64,000 bases of DNA. Source: an uncultured Lachnospiraceae bacterium. GTDB lineage: Bacteria; Bacillota; Clostridia; Lachnospirales; Lachnospiraceae. Each line of letters opens with the position of its first letter. Position 1 is the stretch's first letter. The stretch is from assembly GCA_910586705.1 (NCBI GenBank), contig CAJUJK010000019.1, forward strand, positions 10,057 through 74,056, in the 5' to 3' direction. The position numbers were made by a program, and so were the translations under genes. The notes beneath the pieces are model-generated. The model saw nothing but the letters and a program-made list of their open reading frames with translations. It searched no databases and was not told where the DNA came from. This document shows, piece by piece, positions 30,238 to 38,394 of this stretch.

Positions 30238-31556
30238 TGAATACGGCAATCAACTACTTTAAATACAGCAGCATAAAGGACGATACTTTTTTCAAGAAAA
30301 AGGGCAGAGTGGAAAACGTGGTGGGACTTACCATCGAGTCGGCAGGACCCGAGGCGAAACTCGGGGATCTGTGTATGATTTATCCCGTCGGGGATGAATA
30401 CCCGCCGATCACGGCGGAGGTGGTAGGGTTTAAGGACAGACGCACACTCCTGATGCCCTGCGACAACACCGACGGAATCGGGCTGGGCTGTATCGTGGAG
30501 AACACGGGCAATCCGCTGACGGTGCCGGTGAGTGACGATCTTCTGGGAAAAGTGCTGGACGGTCTCGGCAGGATCGACGGCGAGTATATGCCGGGCGTGC
30601 CCTACAGCGTGGAGGCACAGCCGCCGGACGCCATGAGCCGGAAGATTATTGCGGATGTCCTGCCGCTCGGCGTGAAGGCGATAGACGGTCTGATGACGGT
30701 GGGAAAAGGACAGCGTATCGGTATTTTCGCGGGCTCCGGTGTGGGGAAATCCACGCTGATGGGCATGTTTGCGCGCAATACAAAGGCGGATATCAATGTG
30801 ATCGCCCTGATCGGCGAGCGTGGCAGAGAGGTGCGCGAATTTGTGGAGCGGGATCTGGGCGAGGAAGGTATGCGCCGTTCCGTGGTGGTGGTTGCCACTT
30901 CGGACAGATCGGCTCTTGAGAGAAACAAGGCGGCGAAAACCGCCTGTGCGATTGCGGAATATTTCAGGGATCAGGGTAAGGATGTGCTTTTGATGATGGA
31001 CTCCCTGACCCGTTTTTCCATGGCACAGAGAGAGATCGGGCTGGCGAGCGGGGAGCCGCCGGTATCGAGGGGCTATCCCCCCAGCGTTTACTCGGAGATG
31101 CCGCGGCTCTTGGAGCGGGCGGGCTGTGCGGCAGTCGGTTCCATCACCGGGCTGTACACAGTGCTGGTGGACGGCGACGACATGAACGAGCCGATCACGG
31201 ATACGGCGCGAAGCATTCTGGACGGTCATATCATGCTGAACAGAAAGCTGGCGCACCAGAACCACTATCCCGCTATTGACGTATTGCAGAGCATTTCCAG
31301 ATGTATGAGCCAGATCGTGGACAAGGAACATAAGACCCTCGCGGGCAAGCTGAAAAACGTGCTCGCCACATACAACGAGGCGGAAGATCTGATCAATATA
31401 GGCGCTTACAAGAGCGGCAGCAACAGAAACATCGACTATGCCATCGCGAAAATCGAGGCGGTGAACGAGTTTTTGATGCAGGATGTGGATGCAAAATATG
31501 ATTATGAGGAAGCCGTGGATATGCTGCGGGAGCTTTTTGCGGAAAACGAAGAATAG
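30237..31556 (+). CDS. fliI: Flagellum-specific export ATPase FliI
   Basis: ATG 30237 shares one base with the fliH stop. The 439-residue ATPase has Walker A GIFAGSGVGKSTLMGM, catalytic ALIGERGREVREFVERD, Walker B DVLLMMDSLTRFSMAQREIG and the GEPPVSRGYPPSVYSEMPRL motif, all diagnostic of the F1-beta-like FliI/YscN group. It energises substrate unloading for the flagellar type III apparatus together with FliH and FliJ. Length and motifs are intact. Confidence 0.99.
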   Translation: MNTAINYFKYSSIKDDTFFKKKGRVENVVGLTIESAGPEAKLGDLCMIYPVGDEYPPITAEVVGFKDRRTLLMPCDNTDGIGLGCIVENTGNPLTVPVSDDLLGKVLDGLGRIDGEYMPGVPYSVEAQPPDAMSRKIIADVLPLGVKAIDGLMTVGKGQRIGIFAGSGVGKSTLMGMFARNTKADINVIALIGERGREVREFVERDLGEEGMRRSVVVVATSDRSALERNKAAKTACAIAEYFRDQGKDVLLMMDSLTRFSMAQREIGLASGEPPVSRGYPPSVYSEMPRLLERAGCAAVGSITGLYTVLVDGDDMNEPITDTARSILDGHIMLNRKLAHQNHYPAIDVLQSISRCMSQIVDKEHKTLAGKLKNVLATYNEAEDLINIGAYKSGSNRNIDYAIAKIEAVNEFLMQDVDAKYDYEEAVDMLRELFAENEE

Positions 31557-31566
31557 GTGACCTGCC

Positions 31567-32031
31567 ATGTCGAAATTCAGATACAGGATGCAGAGCATTC
31601 TGAATATCAAGTATCAACTTGAAACGCAGGCGAAAATGGAAGTCGGCAGGGCGCAGATGCGACTGAATGAAGAGCAGGAGAAACTGCAGGCGCTGTTTGA
31701 CCGGAAGGAAGCCTATTTCGAGGAAGGCAGGCAGATGCGGAAGGAGACAGTCCATACGAACGAGCTGCGGGATAACCGCAACGCCGTGCTTATTATGGAC
31801 GAAATGATCGCCGTGCAGGAGTTTGAGGTGCTGAAAGCTGAGGAAGCGGTGGAAAAGGCACGTGCCAAGCTGACAGAGATCATGCAGGAGCGCAAGATGC
31901 ACGAAAAGCTCAAGGAAAAGGCGCTGCTCCAGTTTTTGGAGGAGGAGAAAGCGGCGGAGTTCAAGGTGGTTGACGAGCTGACGAGTTACACCTACGGGCA
32001 GCGTGGAAAGGAAAATGGGAATGGCAGCTGA
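31567..32031 (+). CDS. fliJ: Flagellar export chaperone FliJ
   Basis: The 154-residue protein is almost entirely coiled coil and highly charged (YRMQSILNIKYQLETQAKME, NAVLIMDEMIAVQEFEVLKA, KARAKLTEIMQERKMHEKLK). It starts FRYRMQSILNIK, the usual FliJ N-terminus. FliJ forms the central stalk of the FliI ring and connects to FlhA. GTGACC and a moderate site precede ATG 31567, 10 bases after fliI. Confidence 0.93.
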   Translation: MSKFRYRMQSILNIKYQLETQAKMEVGRAQMRLNEEQEKLQALFDRKEAYFEEGRQMRKETVHTNELRDNRNAVLIMDEMIAVQEFEVLKAEEAVEKARAKLTEIMQERKMHEKLKEKALLQFLEEEKAAEFKVVDELTSYTYGQRGKENGNGS

Positions 32032-32905
32032 AGCAATGAATATGGGTATGGAGCCCCCCATTGATAAAAAGGCGGAAAAAAAGAGATTAAAAGAAGAGCG
32101 GGGCAAGATCAAAGCGGACCGCAAAGCGCAGAAAAAGGAAGCAAAGCAGCGCGCCAAAGAAATTTCGGAGCAGGAAGCGCAGCTTGACGACGACGAGGGA
32201 GGCGGCATTTCTGTCTTTTTCGTAACGGTTGTTATTGTAATTATCTGGATTGCGATTCTCTGTCTGCTGATCAAGCTGGATGTGGGCGGCTTCGGTTCCG
32301 GGGTGCTCGCGCCGGTGCTGAAGGATGTGCCTGTGGTCAACAAGATTCTGCCGGCGGATTCCACAGTCACCACGGATGACGAGGAATCTTATGGCGGTTA
32401 TACAAGTCTGCGGGAGGCCGTGGATTATATCAAGGAACTGGAGCTTGAACTGGAGGACGCGCAGGCGGCAAGCAGCGTGGATTCCGAGGAACTGTCGGAA
32501 CTTCGGGCGGAGAACGAGCGGCTGCAGACTTTCGAGGACGCGCAGGTAGAGTTTGAGCGCATCAAGACAGAGTTTTACGAGGAAGTGGTCTACGCCGAGA
32601 ACGGTCCGGGGGCGGAGGAGTACCAGAAGTATTATCAGAACATAGACCCCGTCACGGCGGAGTATCTGTATAAGCAGGTAGTGCAGCAGCTCGAGACGGA
32701 CGCGCGGATTCAGGATTACGCGCAGGCATACGCGGAGATGGAACCAGCACAGGCGGCGGCTATTTTTGAAGCGATGACCGATGATCTGGATCTGGCGGCT
32801 AAGATACTGAGCCAGATGAAACCGGCGGACAGAGGAAACATTCTGGGAGCGATGGACGCAGAGACCGCGGCGAGGATTACGAGGATCATGGATCCCGACG
32901 AGTGA
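32021..32905 (+). CDS. ylxF: MotE/YlxF-like flagellar membrane protein
   Basis: ATG 32021 (ATG 32015 is possible) gives 294 residues, with GGAAAGG upstream and an 11 bp overlap with fliJ. The order is a very basic cytoplasmic N-terminus (KKAEKKRLKEERGKIKADRK), one membrane segment (VFFVTVVIVIIWIAILCLLI), a coiled coil (LRAENERLQTFEDAQVEFER), and a C-terminal MgtE-N-like helical domain (YAEMEPAQAAAIFEAMTDDL, AAKILSQMKPADRGNILGAM). This is the YlxF/MotE layout. MotE is a periplasmic stator chaperone in alphaproteobacteria and YlxF sits between fliJ and fliK in Bacillus, the same position as here. The exact role in this organism is unproven. Confidence 0.88.
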   Translation: MAAEAMNMGMEPPIDKKAEKKRLKEERGKIKADRKAQKKEAKQRAKEISEQEAQLDDDEGGGISVFFVTVVIVIIWIAILCLLIKLDVGGFGSGVLAPVLKDVPVVNKILPADSTVTTDDEESYGGYTSLREAVDYIKELELELEDAQAASSVDSEELSELRAENERLQTFEDAQVEFERIKTEFYEEVVYAENGPGAEEYQKYYQNIDPVTAEYLYKQVVQQLETDARIQDYAQAYAEMEPAQAAAIFEAMTDDLDLAAKILSQMKPADRGNILGAMDAETAARITRIMDPDE

Positions 32906-32939
32906 TTTCTTTATGAAGATTCTTTGGAAAACCGCTTTA

Positions 32940-33009
32940 TTGACAGCGGGGGAATGCCGATATATACCATGTAACGGGTTATTATTTTATCCGTTACATG
33001 TGTTATATA
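32940..33009 (+). promoter_or_regulatory. Internal promoter and large hairpin before fliK
   Basis: TTGACA (32940-32945) is a perfect -35; TATACC (32963-32968, 17-base spacer) or TATATA (32961, 15) may serve as -10. GCCGATAT (32956-32963) matches the sigma-D -10 element of Bacillus exactly, but no good TAAA -35 was found. A hairpin follows or overlaps: CATGTAACGG (32968-32977) pairs perfectly with CCGTTACATG (32991-33000), extended by TATATA on both sides. There is no T run after it. Confidence 0.6.
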
Positions 33010-33064
33010 TGCGTAGGAATGCGCGAGCACTTTGAAAATTTCAGAAAGGAGGAAAGAGCAAGGA

Positions 33065-34594
33065 ATGACGGTAAACAATGTAAAAGCCCTGTCGCCCTTC
33101 GGGACAGTGCAGGGAAGCCAGACATCTGTGAAGCCGGAGGAAGTCGTGCAGGAGCGCTTCGATAAGCTTATGAACAAGATGAGCGATCAGCTTACCGGGC
33201 TGCAGAAGGCACAGGCGGGCAATGTGACGGCAGCGCCGAAGCAGCCGATGATGGAGAATGCGCAGGAGACGGCGCAGCCGAAGGATGTGTCCAGACAGGA
33301 AAGCACAGACCGCCCGGCTGAGACCGAAAGGCCGGAAGACGCGTCCGCGGATGATGCGAAGAACGCGGTAGAGCAGGACGGCAGCGACGGCAGGACCACC
33401 GAAGCGAAGGATGCACCGGCACAGGATGCCGAGACACAGGAGACTGTGGAGAAAGCGGCGGAAGAGCTTGTCAGTGAGATCGTCGACGTGATGGACATTC
33501 CGCTGGAACAGGTGGAAGCGGCGATGGAAGCTCTGGGCCTTACGGCGGTAGATCTCTTTGATCCGGCGAATCTGAAACAGCTGTTATTAAATCTGACAGG
33601 CAATACGGATGAGCTGGCTCTGGTCACAGACGAGACACTTTACGGCAACTTACAGGAACTTTTCCAGTCAGTAAATGGGACTCTGGGCGCATTGCAGGAG
33701 GAACTGGGACTGAGCGCGGAGGAACTTGAAGCGCTGATGGTGCGGCTTAGCGCGGAGGAGAAAGCGCCTGCAGGGATGGAAGAGCAGGTACCAGTCATGC
33801 CGGAGACAGAAAATCCGATGGTGGAAGAGCCGGAGGTCAGTGTGGAGGGCATGAAGGACTACGCGGTATCCGTACAGAAGGACGGAGGCACCGTACAGAT
33901 CAAGGTGACGGTTGACGATGCAAGCGGCGAGAAACATGTCAGCGAGCAGGTCACGGACACGTCGAAGCCGGAGACGACTCCTGTTTTAAAGAAGGAGGAG
34001 ATGGCTGATCAGGGGAACAGAGGAGAGGAGCACGCGGCTGGAAACAACGCGGGCAGCACTTTCTTACAGAACCTGACAGGACAGATGGAAAAGGTGGAGG
34101 CGCCGGCGGAGCAGCCGGTATACACACAGCCCGAGACGAATCAGATCATGGATCAGATCGTGGAGTACATGAAGTTTAACTTAAAGCCCGATATGCAGGA
34201 GATGGAGATGCAGTTACATCCCGCAAGTCTGGGTACGGTACATGTACAGATCGCGGCGAAGGACGGCGCTATCACAGCACAGTTTGCGGCACAGAACGAG
34301 ACGGTAAAGGCGGTTTTAGAAACCCAGATGATCCAGCTGAAGGAACAGTTTGAGGAGCAGGGCATCAAGGTGGATGCTGTGGAAGTCACGGTTGCGAACC
34401 ACGCTTACGGCGAGCAGTTCAGCGGCGGGCACGAAGCGGACGAAAACAGCCAGAACGCGAAGAAGAGTGCGAGACGGATCAACTTAAACCTCGACGACAT
34501 GGATGGGGAAGGTCTGGAGGAACTCGACGATTCTGAGCGGATCGCGGTGGAGATGATGCAGGCAAACGGCAATACGGTAGACTATACTGCATAA
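33065..34594 (+). CDS. fliK: Flagellar hook-length control protein FliK
   Basis: ATG 33065 with AAAGGAGG upstream gives 509 residues. The N-terminal 330 residues are a low-complexity Glu/Ala/Gln/Thr-rich ruler region, as usual for FliK. The C-terminal hook-length domain (about residues 360 to 450) has PDMQEMEMQLHPASLGTVHV and QFAAQNETVKAVLETQMIQL, the Flg_hook signature that binds FlhB and switches export specificity. The last 50 residues are acidic. It is separated from ylxF by a 159-base control region, unlike most gene joints in this operon. Confidence 0.93.
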   Translation: MTVNNVKALSPFGTVQGSQTSVKPEEVVQERFDKLMNKMSDQLTGLQKAQAGNVTAAPKQPMMENAQETAQPKDVSRQESTDRPAETERPEDASADDAKNAVEQDGSDGRTTEAKDAPAQDAETQETVEKAAEELVSEIVDVMDIPLEQVEAAMEALGLTAVDLFDPANLKQLLLNLTGNTDELALVTDETLYGNLQELFQSVNGTLGALQEELGLSAEELEALMVRLSAEEKAPAGMEEQVPVMPETENPMVEEPEVSVEGMKDYAVSVQKDGGTVQIKVTVDDASGEKHVSEQVTDTSKPETTPVLKKEEMADQGNRGEEHAAGNNAGSTFLQNLTGQMEKVEAPAEQPVYTQPETNQIMDQIVEYMKFNLKPDMQEMEMQLHPASLGTVHVQIAAKDGAITAQFAAQNETVKAVLETQMIQLKEQFEEQGIKVDAVEVTVANHAYGEQFSGGHEADENSQNAKKSARRINLNLDDMDGEGLEELDDSERIAVEMMQANGNTVDYTA

Positions 34595-34661
34595 CGTGTG
34601 GTATAGGTCGAAGCATTTACTGCTGGGACCGTAAGAACATGATTCAGAAAGGAGTGAAAGG

Positions 34662-35387
34662 ATGGGCGTAGTACAGAGAGTAGAAAACGGTAAATTTGTG
34701 GAATCCAATTCCGCGGCGTCCCTCGAGGAAGCAAGAAAGGGCGTAAAATCAAGCAATACGCTGGATAAGGACGCTTTCTTACAGCTTCTGGTGGCGCAGA
34801 TGAAGTATCAGGATCCGCTGGAGCCCACCTCAAACACAGAGTATATTTCCCAGTATGCGACATTCTCGGAGCTGGAGCAGATGCAGAACATGAGCGCATC
34901 CATGGATCTTTTCCGGGCATCGGCGTTAGTGGGGCAGACGGTACTCTTAAATGTGAGGGATAGTCAGGGCAGACTTACACAGGTGCAGGGTCCCGTGGAC
35001 TTTGTCACATATGAGAACAACAAGGCGTATCTGTCTATCCGCGGAGATCTCTATTCGATGGATGATCTGGCAACAGTAGCTGATCCTACCTATATAGAGG
35101 CATATAAGCTGGCGGCAGACTGGCTGAATATTCTCAAAAAGCTTCCCGCGATGGAAAATCTGACGGTTGCCGACAGGGAAAAGGTAGAGAAGCTGAGCGA
35201 GATGTACGATAAGATGACCGATTACCAGAAAGAATTCCTGACAGATGAGGAAGTAGACACCATGAAGAAGTATGTGGCTAAGATGAAAGATCTGGTGGCG
35301 ATCGCTGAGGCGGATAAGGAAAACGGCGGCGGCGATGATGACGACGGTGACGGTGATGGAGATGATGACGGCGGCGACGACAAGTAA
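34662..35387 (+). CDS. flgD: Hook cap protein FlgD with unusual helical C-terminal part
   Basis: The 241-residue protein carries the FlgD N-terminal motif (LDKDAFLQLLVAQMKYQDPL, EPTSNTEYISQYATFSELEQ) and LVGQTVLLNVRD, followed by a short beta stretch. FlgD scaffolds hook growth. Instead of the usual FnIII/Tudor core, residues about 145 to 218 form a helical module (LPAMENLTVADREKVEKLSE, MYDKMTDYQKEFLTDEEVDT). This resembles the repeated helical spacer domains of Gram-positive surface proteins. It ends in a Gly/Asp tract (about 17 residues). RBS AAAGGAG is 7 bases upstream. Confidence 0.9.
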   Translation: MGVVQRVENGKFVESNSAASLEEARKGVKSSNTLDKDAFLQLLVAQMKYQDPLEPTSNTEYISQYATFSELEQMQNMSASMDLFRASALVGQTVLLNVRDSQGRLTQVQGPVDFVTYENNKAYLSIRGDLYSMDDLATVADPTYIEAYKLAADWLNILKKLPAMENLTVADREKVEKLSEMYDKMTDYQKEFLTDEEVDTMKKYVAKMKDLVAIAEADKENGGGDDDDGDGDGDDDGGDDK

Positions 35388-35423
35388 GCCACAGCGGGGC
35401 GATGATCTCAGGGAGGAGAGAGT

Positions 35424-35828
35424 ATGAAGATTCAAGGCAGTTCTTTCCCTTCGATAGAGCAGCTGCAGGATCAATATTTGAAGACAGGCAGATTCAAGGA
35501 CGAAGCGCCTGCGCCGGGAGGCATAAGCTTTCAGGATATTCTGTCAAAAAAGACAGACGGCATGGAACAGCCCGGGGAAGTCAGATTTTCCAAACATGCG
35601 GCAAACCGTCTGACGGACAGGAATATTGAGCTGACCGAGGAACAGGTGGAACGCCTGAACATGGGAGCGGCAAAAGCCTCGGAGAAGGGGATAAAGGAAT
35701 CATTGGTCATGGTAGATTCCCTCGCGTTTATCGTGAGTGTGCCGAATCAGACGGTGATCACGGCGATGGATCAGACGGAGACCGATGAAAACGTATTCAC
35801 AAACATAGACGGAGCAGTCATTATATAA
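35424..35828 (+). CDS. Flagellar operon protein of the TIGR02530 type
   Basis: The 134-residue protein contains VRFSKHAANRLTDRNIELTE and LVMVDSLAFIVSVPNQTVIT, followed by VFTNIDGAVII. That C-terminal motif defines the small flagellar operon protein family found between flgD and flgE in Firmicutes. Its biochemical role is not established; it may assist hook export. GGGAGGAGAG lies upstream of ATG 35424. Confidence 0.85.
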   Translation: MKIQGSSFPSIEQLQDQYLKTGRFKDEAPAPGGISFQDILSKKTDGMEQPGEVRFSKHAANRLTDRNIELTEEQVERLNMGAAKASEKGIKESLVMVDSLAFIVSVPNQTVITAMDQTETDENVFTNIDGAVII

Positions 35829-35852
35829 GCCGGACCTTACAGGAGGCTTACC

Positions 35853-35874
35853 GTCCTCGACTGACAGAGAGGAC
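35853..35874 (+). promoter_or_regulatory. Hairpin in the leader of flgE
   Basis: GTCCTC (35853-35858) pairs with GAGGAC (35869-35874) around GACTGACAGA; CCGTC and GACGG outside give an alternative pairing. It lies between two AGGAGG sites (35841 and 35896) in the 83-base leader. A role in hook protein translation is possible. Confidence 0.35.
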
Positions 35875-35911
35875 AGACGGTTCCATACAAGTTTAAGGAG
35901 GTCATTTCACT

Positions 35912-38023
35912 ATGATGAGATCACTTTTTTCTGGCGTGTCGGGTTTGAAAACCCACCAGACCAGAATGGATGTTATCGGTAACAACATTGCAAACGTAAA
36001 TACAACCGCATACAAGTCGCAGAACATGGTTTTCAGCGACCTGCTTTATCAGCAGACACAGGCGGCGTCCGGCGCGAATGCGGACACAGGGCGCGGCGGT
36101 ATCAACGCGAGACAGATCGGTCTCGGTTCCAAGACGGCGGCGATCAACACCGCCATCACCAGACAGGGTTCCGCCCAGTCCACGAACAACCCGTGGGACG
36201 TGATGATTTCGGGAGAATCCTTCTTCATCGTAAACAGCGGTTCCCAGAACTTCTTTACCAGAGACGGTTCCTTCAACATCGACAGCTCGGGTAACCTCGT
36301 TATGGCGAGCACCGGCTACCGCGTGATGGGCTGGCAGGTGGATGAGGAGACCGGCGAGATCCAGTCCGGTCCCGTGCAGGCGCTTCAGGTAATGAAGGCG
36401 GAGAATATGACCGCTCCCGCGGAGGCGACCACCAATGGTATCGTATCCGGTATTCTGGATAAGAACGATACCGATGTGCACAGCAAGGCGGGACTCGTGC
36501 GGACATTCCAGTTCTTCGATGCGAGGGGCTACTCCTACACGGCGCAGTTCAGTATCCACGCGCTGAGTACGGACGGACAGTATTATGTGCAGCTCGATGA
36601 TATCACGGATGACAACGGGCAGTCCCTGAAGGACTACTATAATGTCAATGACATCAGCCAGATCGCGTCCTTTGGCGAGGCTAAGTCAATAGAAGAGACA
36701 AAGGTTTACGGTCTTCCCGGCGACGGCAGCGTGACTTATAAGGATGGAGGGAACGGAAAAACTGGAACTTTTACGGTAAACTATAACTACGGTGAAATCC
36801 TGACCGGCTTTGGTGAGAACGTTATGATGTCCATGGCGGAGAATCTGAAGGTGACGGCTCCGGCTGCCGACAATAACAAACTGCCGGCAAATTCAGCTGT
36901 AACCATGCAGGGCGATGTGACCCTGGATCGAAATGTTCTTCAGGAGAAGTATGGTCTGACTTACGACGAGAAGGGAGGGCAGTATTATTACAGACCGGAA
37001 ACCAAGAATGCCGATGGTAGTATTACTTATGGAGACAGAACACCGCTTGGACCTAATCCCAACGCTACACCGCCCACGGGTCCGGATGCAACTGCATGGG
37101 GAGAGGTATTAAGTAAGCTGGGCGGCAATGTGCAACTGGCTACCGGTGGTACGCCGGCAGCGCCTCTCATTTCCGTGGATGAAAAGGGCGCGGTTACGAT
37201 GTCCTTCACAGCGAATTTTACAACTAACAAGGAATCCGCGTTTACTGCGGCGACAGGTACGTTCGGTGTGACTTTGAATTATCCGGCGGATAAGGCAGAG
37301 ATCATGGAGAAGGCTTACGGGCTGAACAGTACCGATAACGTGAAATTTGACATCAATTATATTACGCCCGACGGTCATGCCAGTGTGACCCGTGTGGAGT
37401 CGTATGAAGGAAATGCGTTGGTGTTTGATACCAAGACTGGTAAGTTCTCCTATGTGGGAGATCCAGAGCAGACAGCGGTAACACTGGATTTTGCAGGCTC
37501 TACTACGGATCTGACGGGCCAGACCGTTGACCTCGGTCACTTCAGCGACATTTCCATCGACTTCTCGACGATCCGGAATGTCAACAACGGAAAGACATCC
37601 ACAGTTGCTTACGACAACGGCGACGGCAGCGAGAACAACCTCGGCACCGGCCGTAAGGAAGGCGCGCTGATTGGCGTGGAGATCAGTCAGGACGGCAAGA
37701 TCAGAGCTTCCTACGACAACGGTCTCTCCAAACTGTTAGGGCAGATCGCGGTGACGAAGTTCGCCAATCCGGCAGGTCTTGCGAAAGCAGGTAACAACCT
37801 CTACAAGACGACCTTGAACTCCGGCGAGTTTGACGGTACCGGCATAGACATTACCTCCGACGGCGAGGGTTCCATGGAATCCGGCGTTCTGGAGATGAGT
37901 AACGTGGATCTGGCGGGCGAGTTCACCGAGATGATCACGACACAGCGTGGTTTCCAGGCGAACAGCCGTATCATCACCACTTCCGACTCCATGCTGGAAG
38001 AACTTGTAAATCTGAAACGTTGA
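35912..38023 (+). CDS. flgE: Flagellar hook protein FlgE, long form
   Basis: The start is ATG 35912 (ATG 35915 also possible) with AAGGAGG 10 bases upstream. Residues 1 to about 100 carry the D0/D1 motif (MRSLFSGVSGLKTHQTRMDV, IGNNIANVNTTAYKSQNMVF), and the C-terminus has VDLAGEFTEMITTQRGFQAN and SRIITTSDSMLEELVNLKR. At 703 residues it is far longer than the roughly 400-residue enteric FlgE, through an expanded outer D2/D3 region (residues about 260 to 560). The nucleotide style there (37000-37450) looks more AT-rich at third positions than the flanking conserved ends, suggesting a variable or exchanged surface domain. Confidence 0.97.
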   Translation: MMRSLFSGVSGLKTHQTRMDVIGNNIANVNTTAYKSQNMVFSDLLYQQTQAASGANADTGRGGINARQIGLGSKTAAINTAITRQGSAQSTNNPWDVMISGESFFIVNSGSQNFFTRDGSFNIDSSGNLVMASTGYRVMGWQVDEETGEIQSGPVQALQVMKAENMTAPAEATTNGIVSGILDKNDTDVHSKAGLVRTFQFFDARGYSYTAQFSIHALSTDGQYYVQLDDITDDNGQSLKDYYNVNDISQIASFGEAKSIEETKVYGLPGDGSVTYKDGGNGKTGTFTVNYNYGEILTGFGENVMMSMAENLKVTAPAADNNKLPANSAVTMQGDVTLDRNVLQEKYGLTYDEKGGQYYYRPETKNADGSITYGDRTPLGPNPNATPPTGPDATAWGEVLSKLGGNVQLATGGTPAAPLISVDEKGAVTMSFTANFTTNKESAFTAATGTFGVTLNYPADKAEIMEKAYGLNSTDNVKFDINYITPDGHASVTRVESYEGNALVFDTKTGKFSYVGDPEQTAVTLDFAGSTTDLTGQTVDLGHFSDISIDFSTIRNVNNGKTSTVAYDNGDGSENNLGTGRKEGALIGVEISQDGKIRASYDNGLSKLLGQIAVTKFANPAGLAKAGNNLYKTTLNSGEFDGTGIDITSDGEGSMESGVLEMSNVDLAGEFTEMITTQRGFQANSRIITTSDSMLEELVNLKR

Positions 38024-38038
38024 TAAGGAAAAGGAATA

Positions 38039-38081
38039 AGGGGACTTATGCGCGGGATACCGCGCAAAGGTCCTCTTTTTT
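38039..38081 (+). terminator. Strong rho-independent terminator after flgE
   Basis: AGGGGAC (38039-38045) and GCGCGG (38050-38055) pair with CCGCGC (38060-38065) and GTCCTCT (38070-38076), followed by TTTTTT (38076-38081). It should end most transcripts from the flgB side and so lower readthrough to motAB and fliLM unless bypassed. Confidence 0.9.
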
Positions 38082-38115
38082 GTGCGCGAGGGGTCTGAAT
38101 TGGTAAAATTTCTTT

Positions 38116-38144
38116 TTGCAGTTTTTGAGGATGTGTGGTAAAAT
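38116..38144 (+). promoter_or_regulatory. Probable promoter for flbD-motAB and downstream genes
   Basis: TTGCAG (38116-38121), 17 bases, TAAAAT (38139-38144) lie between the flgE terminator and flbD. A second TATAAT is at 38155. This can restart transcription for the second half of the locus. Confidence 0.6.
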
Positions 38145-38187
38145 AAATGAGTTGTATAATATAAGATGTAGCAGAGGGGGATTGTTT

Positions 38188-38373
38188 ATGGTTGAAGTCA
38201 CGAAGATCAACGGCGTGAAAGTACTGATCAATCCGGATTTGCTGGAGCTGGTGGAGGAAACCCCTGACACGGTGTTGTCTTTTACTACCGGCCGCAAATT
38301 AATTGTAAAAGAAAGTAGACAAGAAGTGAAAAATTTAGTAAAATCGTATAGAAAGGATATTTTTGCAGACTAG
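38188..38373 (+). CDS. flbD: Flagellar protein FlbD (YlzI-like)
   Basis: The 61-residue protein starts at ATG 38188 with GAGGGGG upstream. It has the family pattern VEVTKINGVKVLINPDLLEL, DTVLSFTTGRKLIVKESRQE and the basic C-terminal helix. FlbD/YlzI is found after flgE in Firmicutes and spirochaetes. Its precise role is unknown. The start further left lacks a binding site and would cross the promoter. Confidence 0.9.
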   Translation: MVEVTKINGVKVLINPDLLELVEETPDTVLSFTTGRKLIVKESRQEVKNLVKSYRKDIFAD

Positions 38374-38394
38374 TGTAAAAGTGGGTGTGTACAT

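Noticed and set aside
30234..31610. 458-codon minus-strand frame opposite fliI
   Set aside because: It lies wholly opposite fliI and its flanks; His/Arg-rich translation without domain features is typical of antisense shadows.
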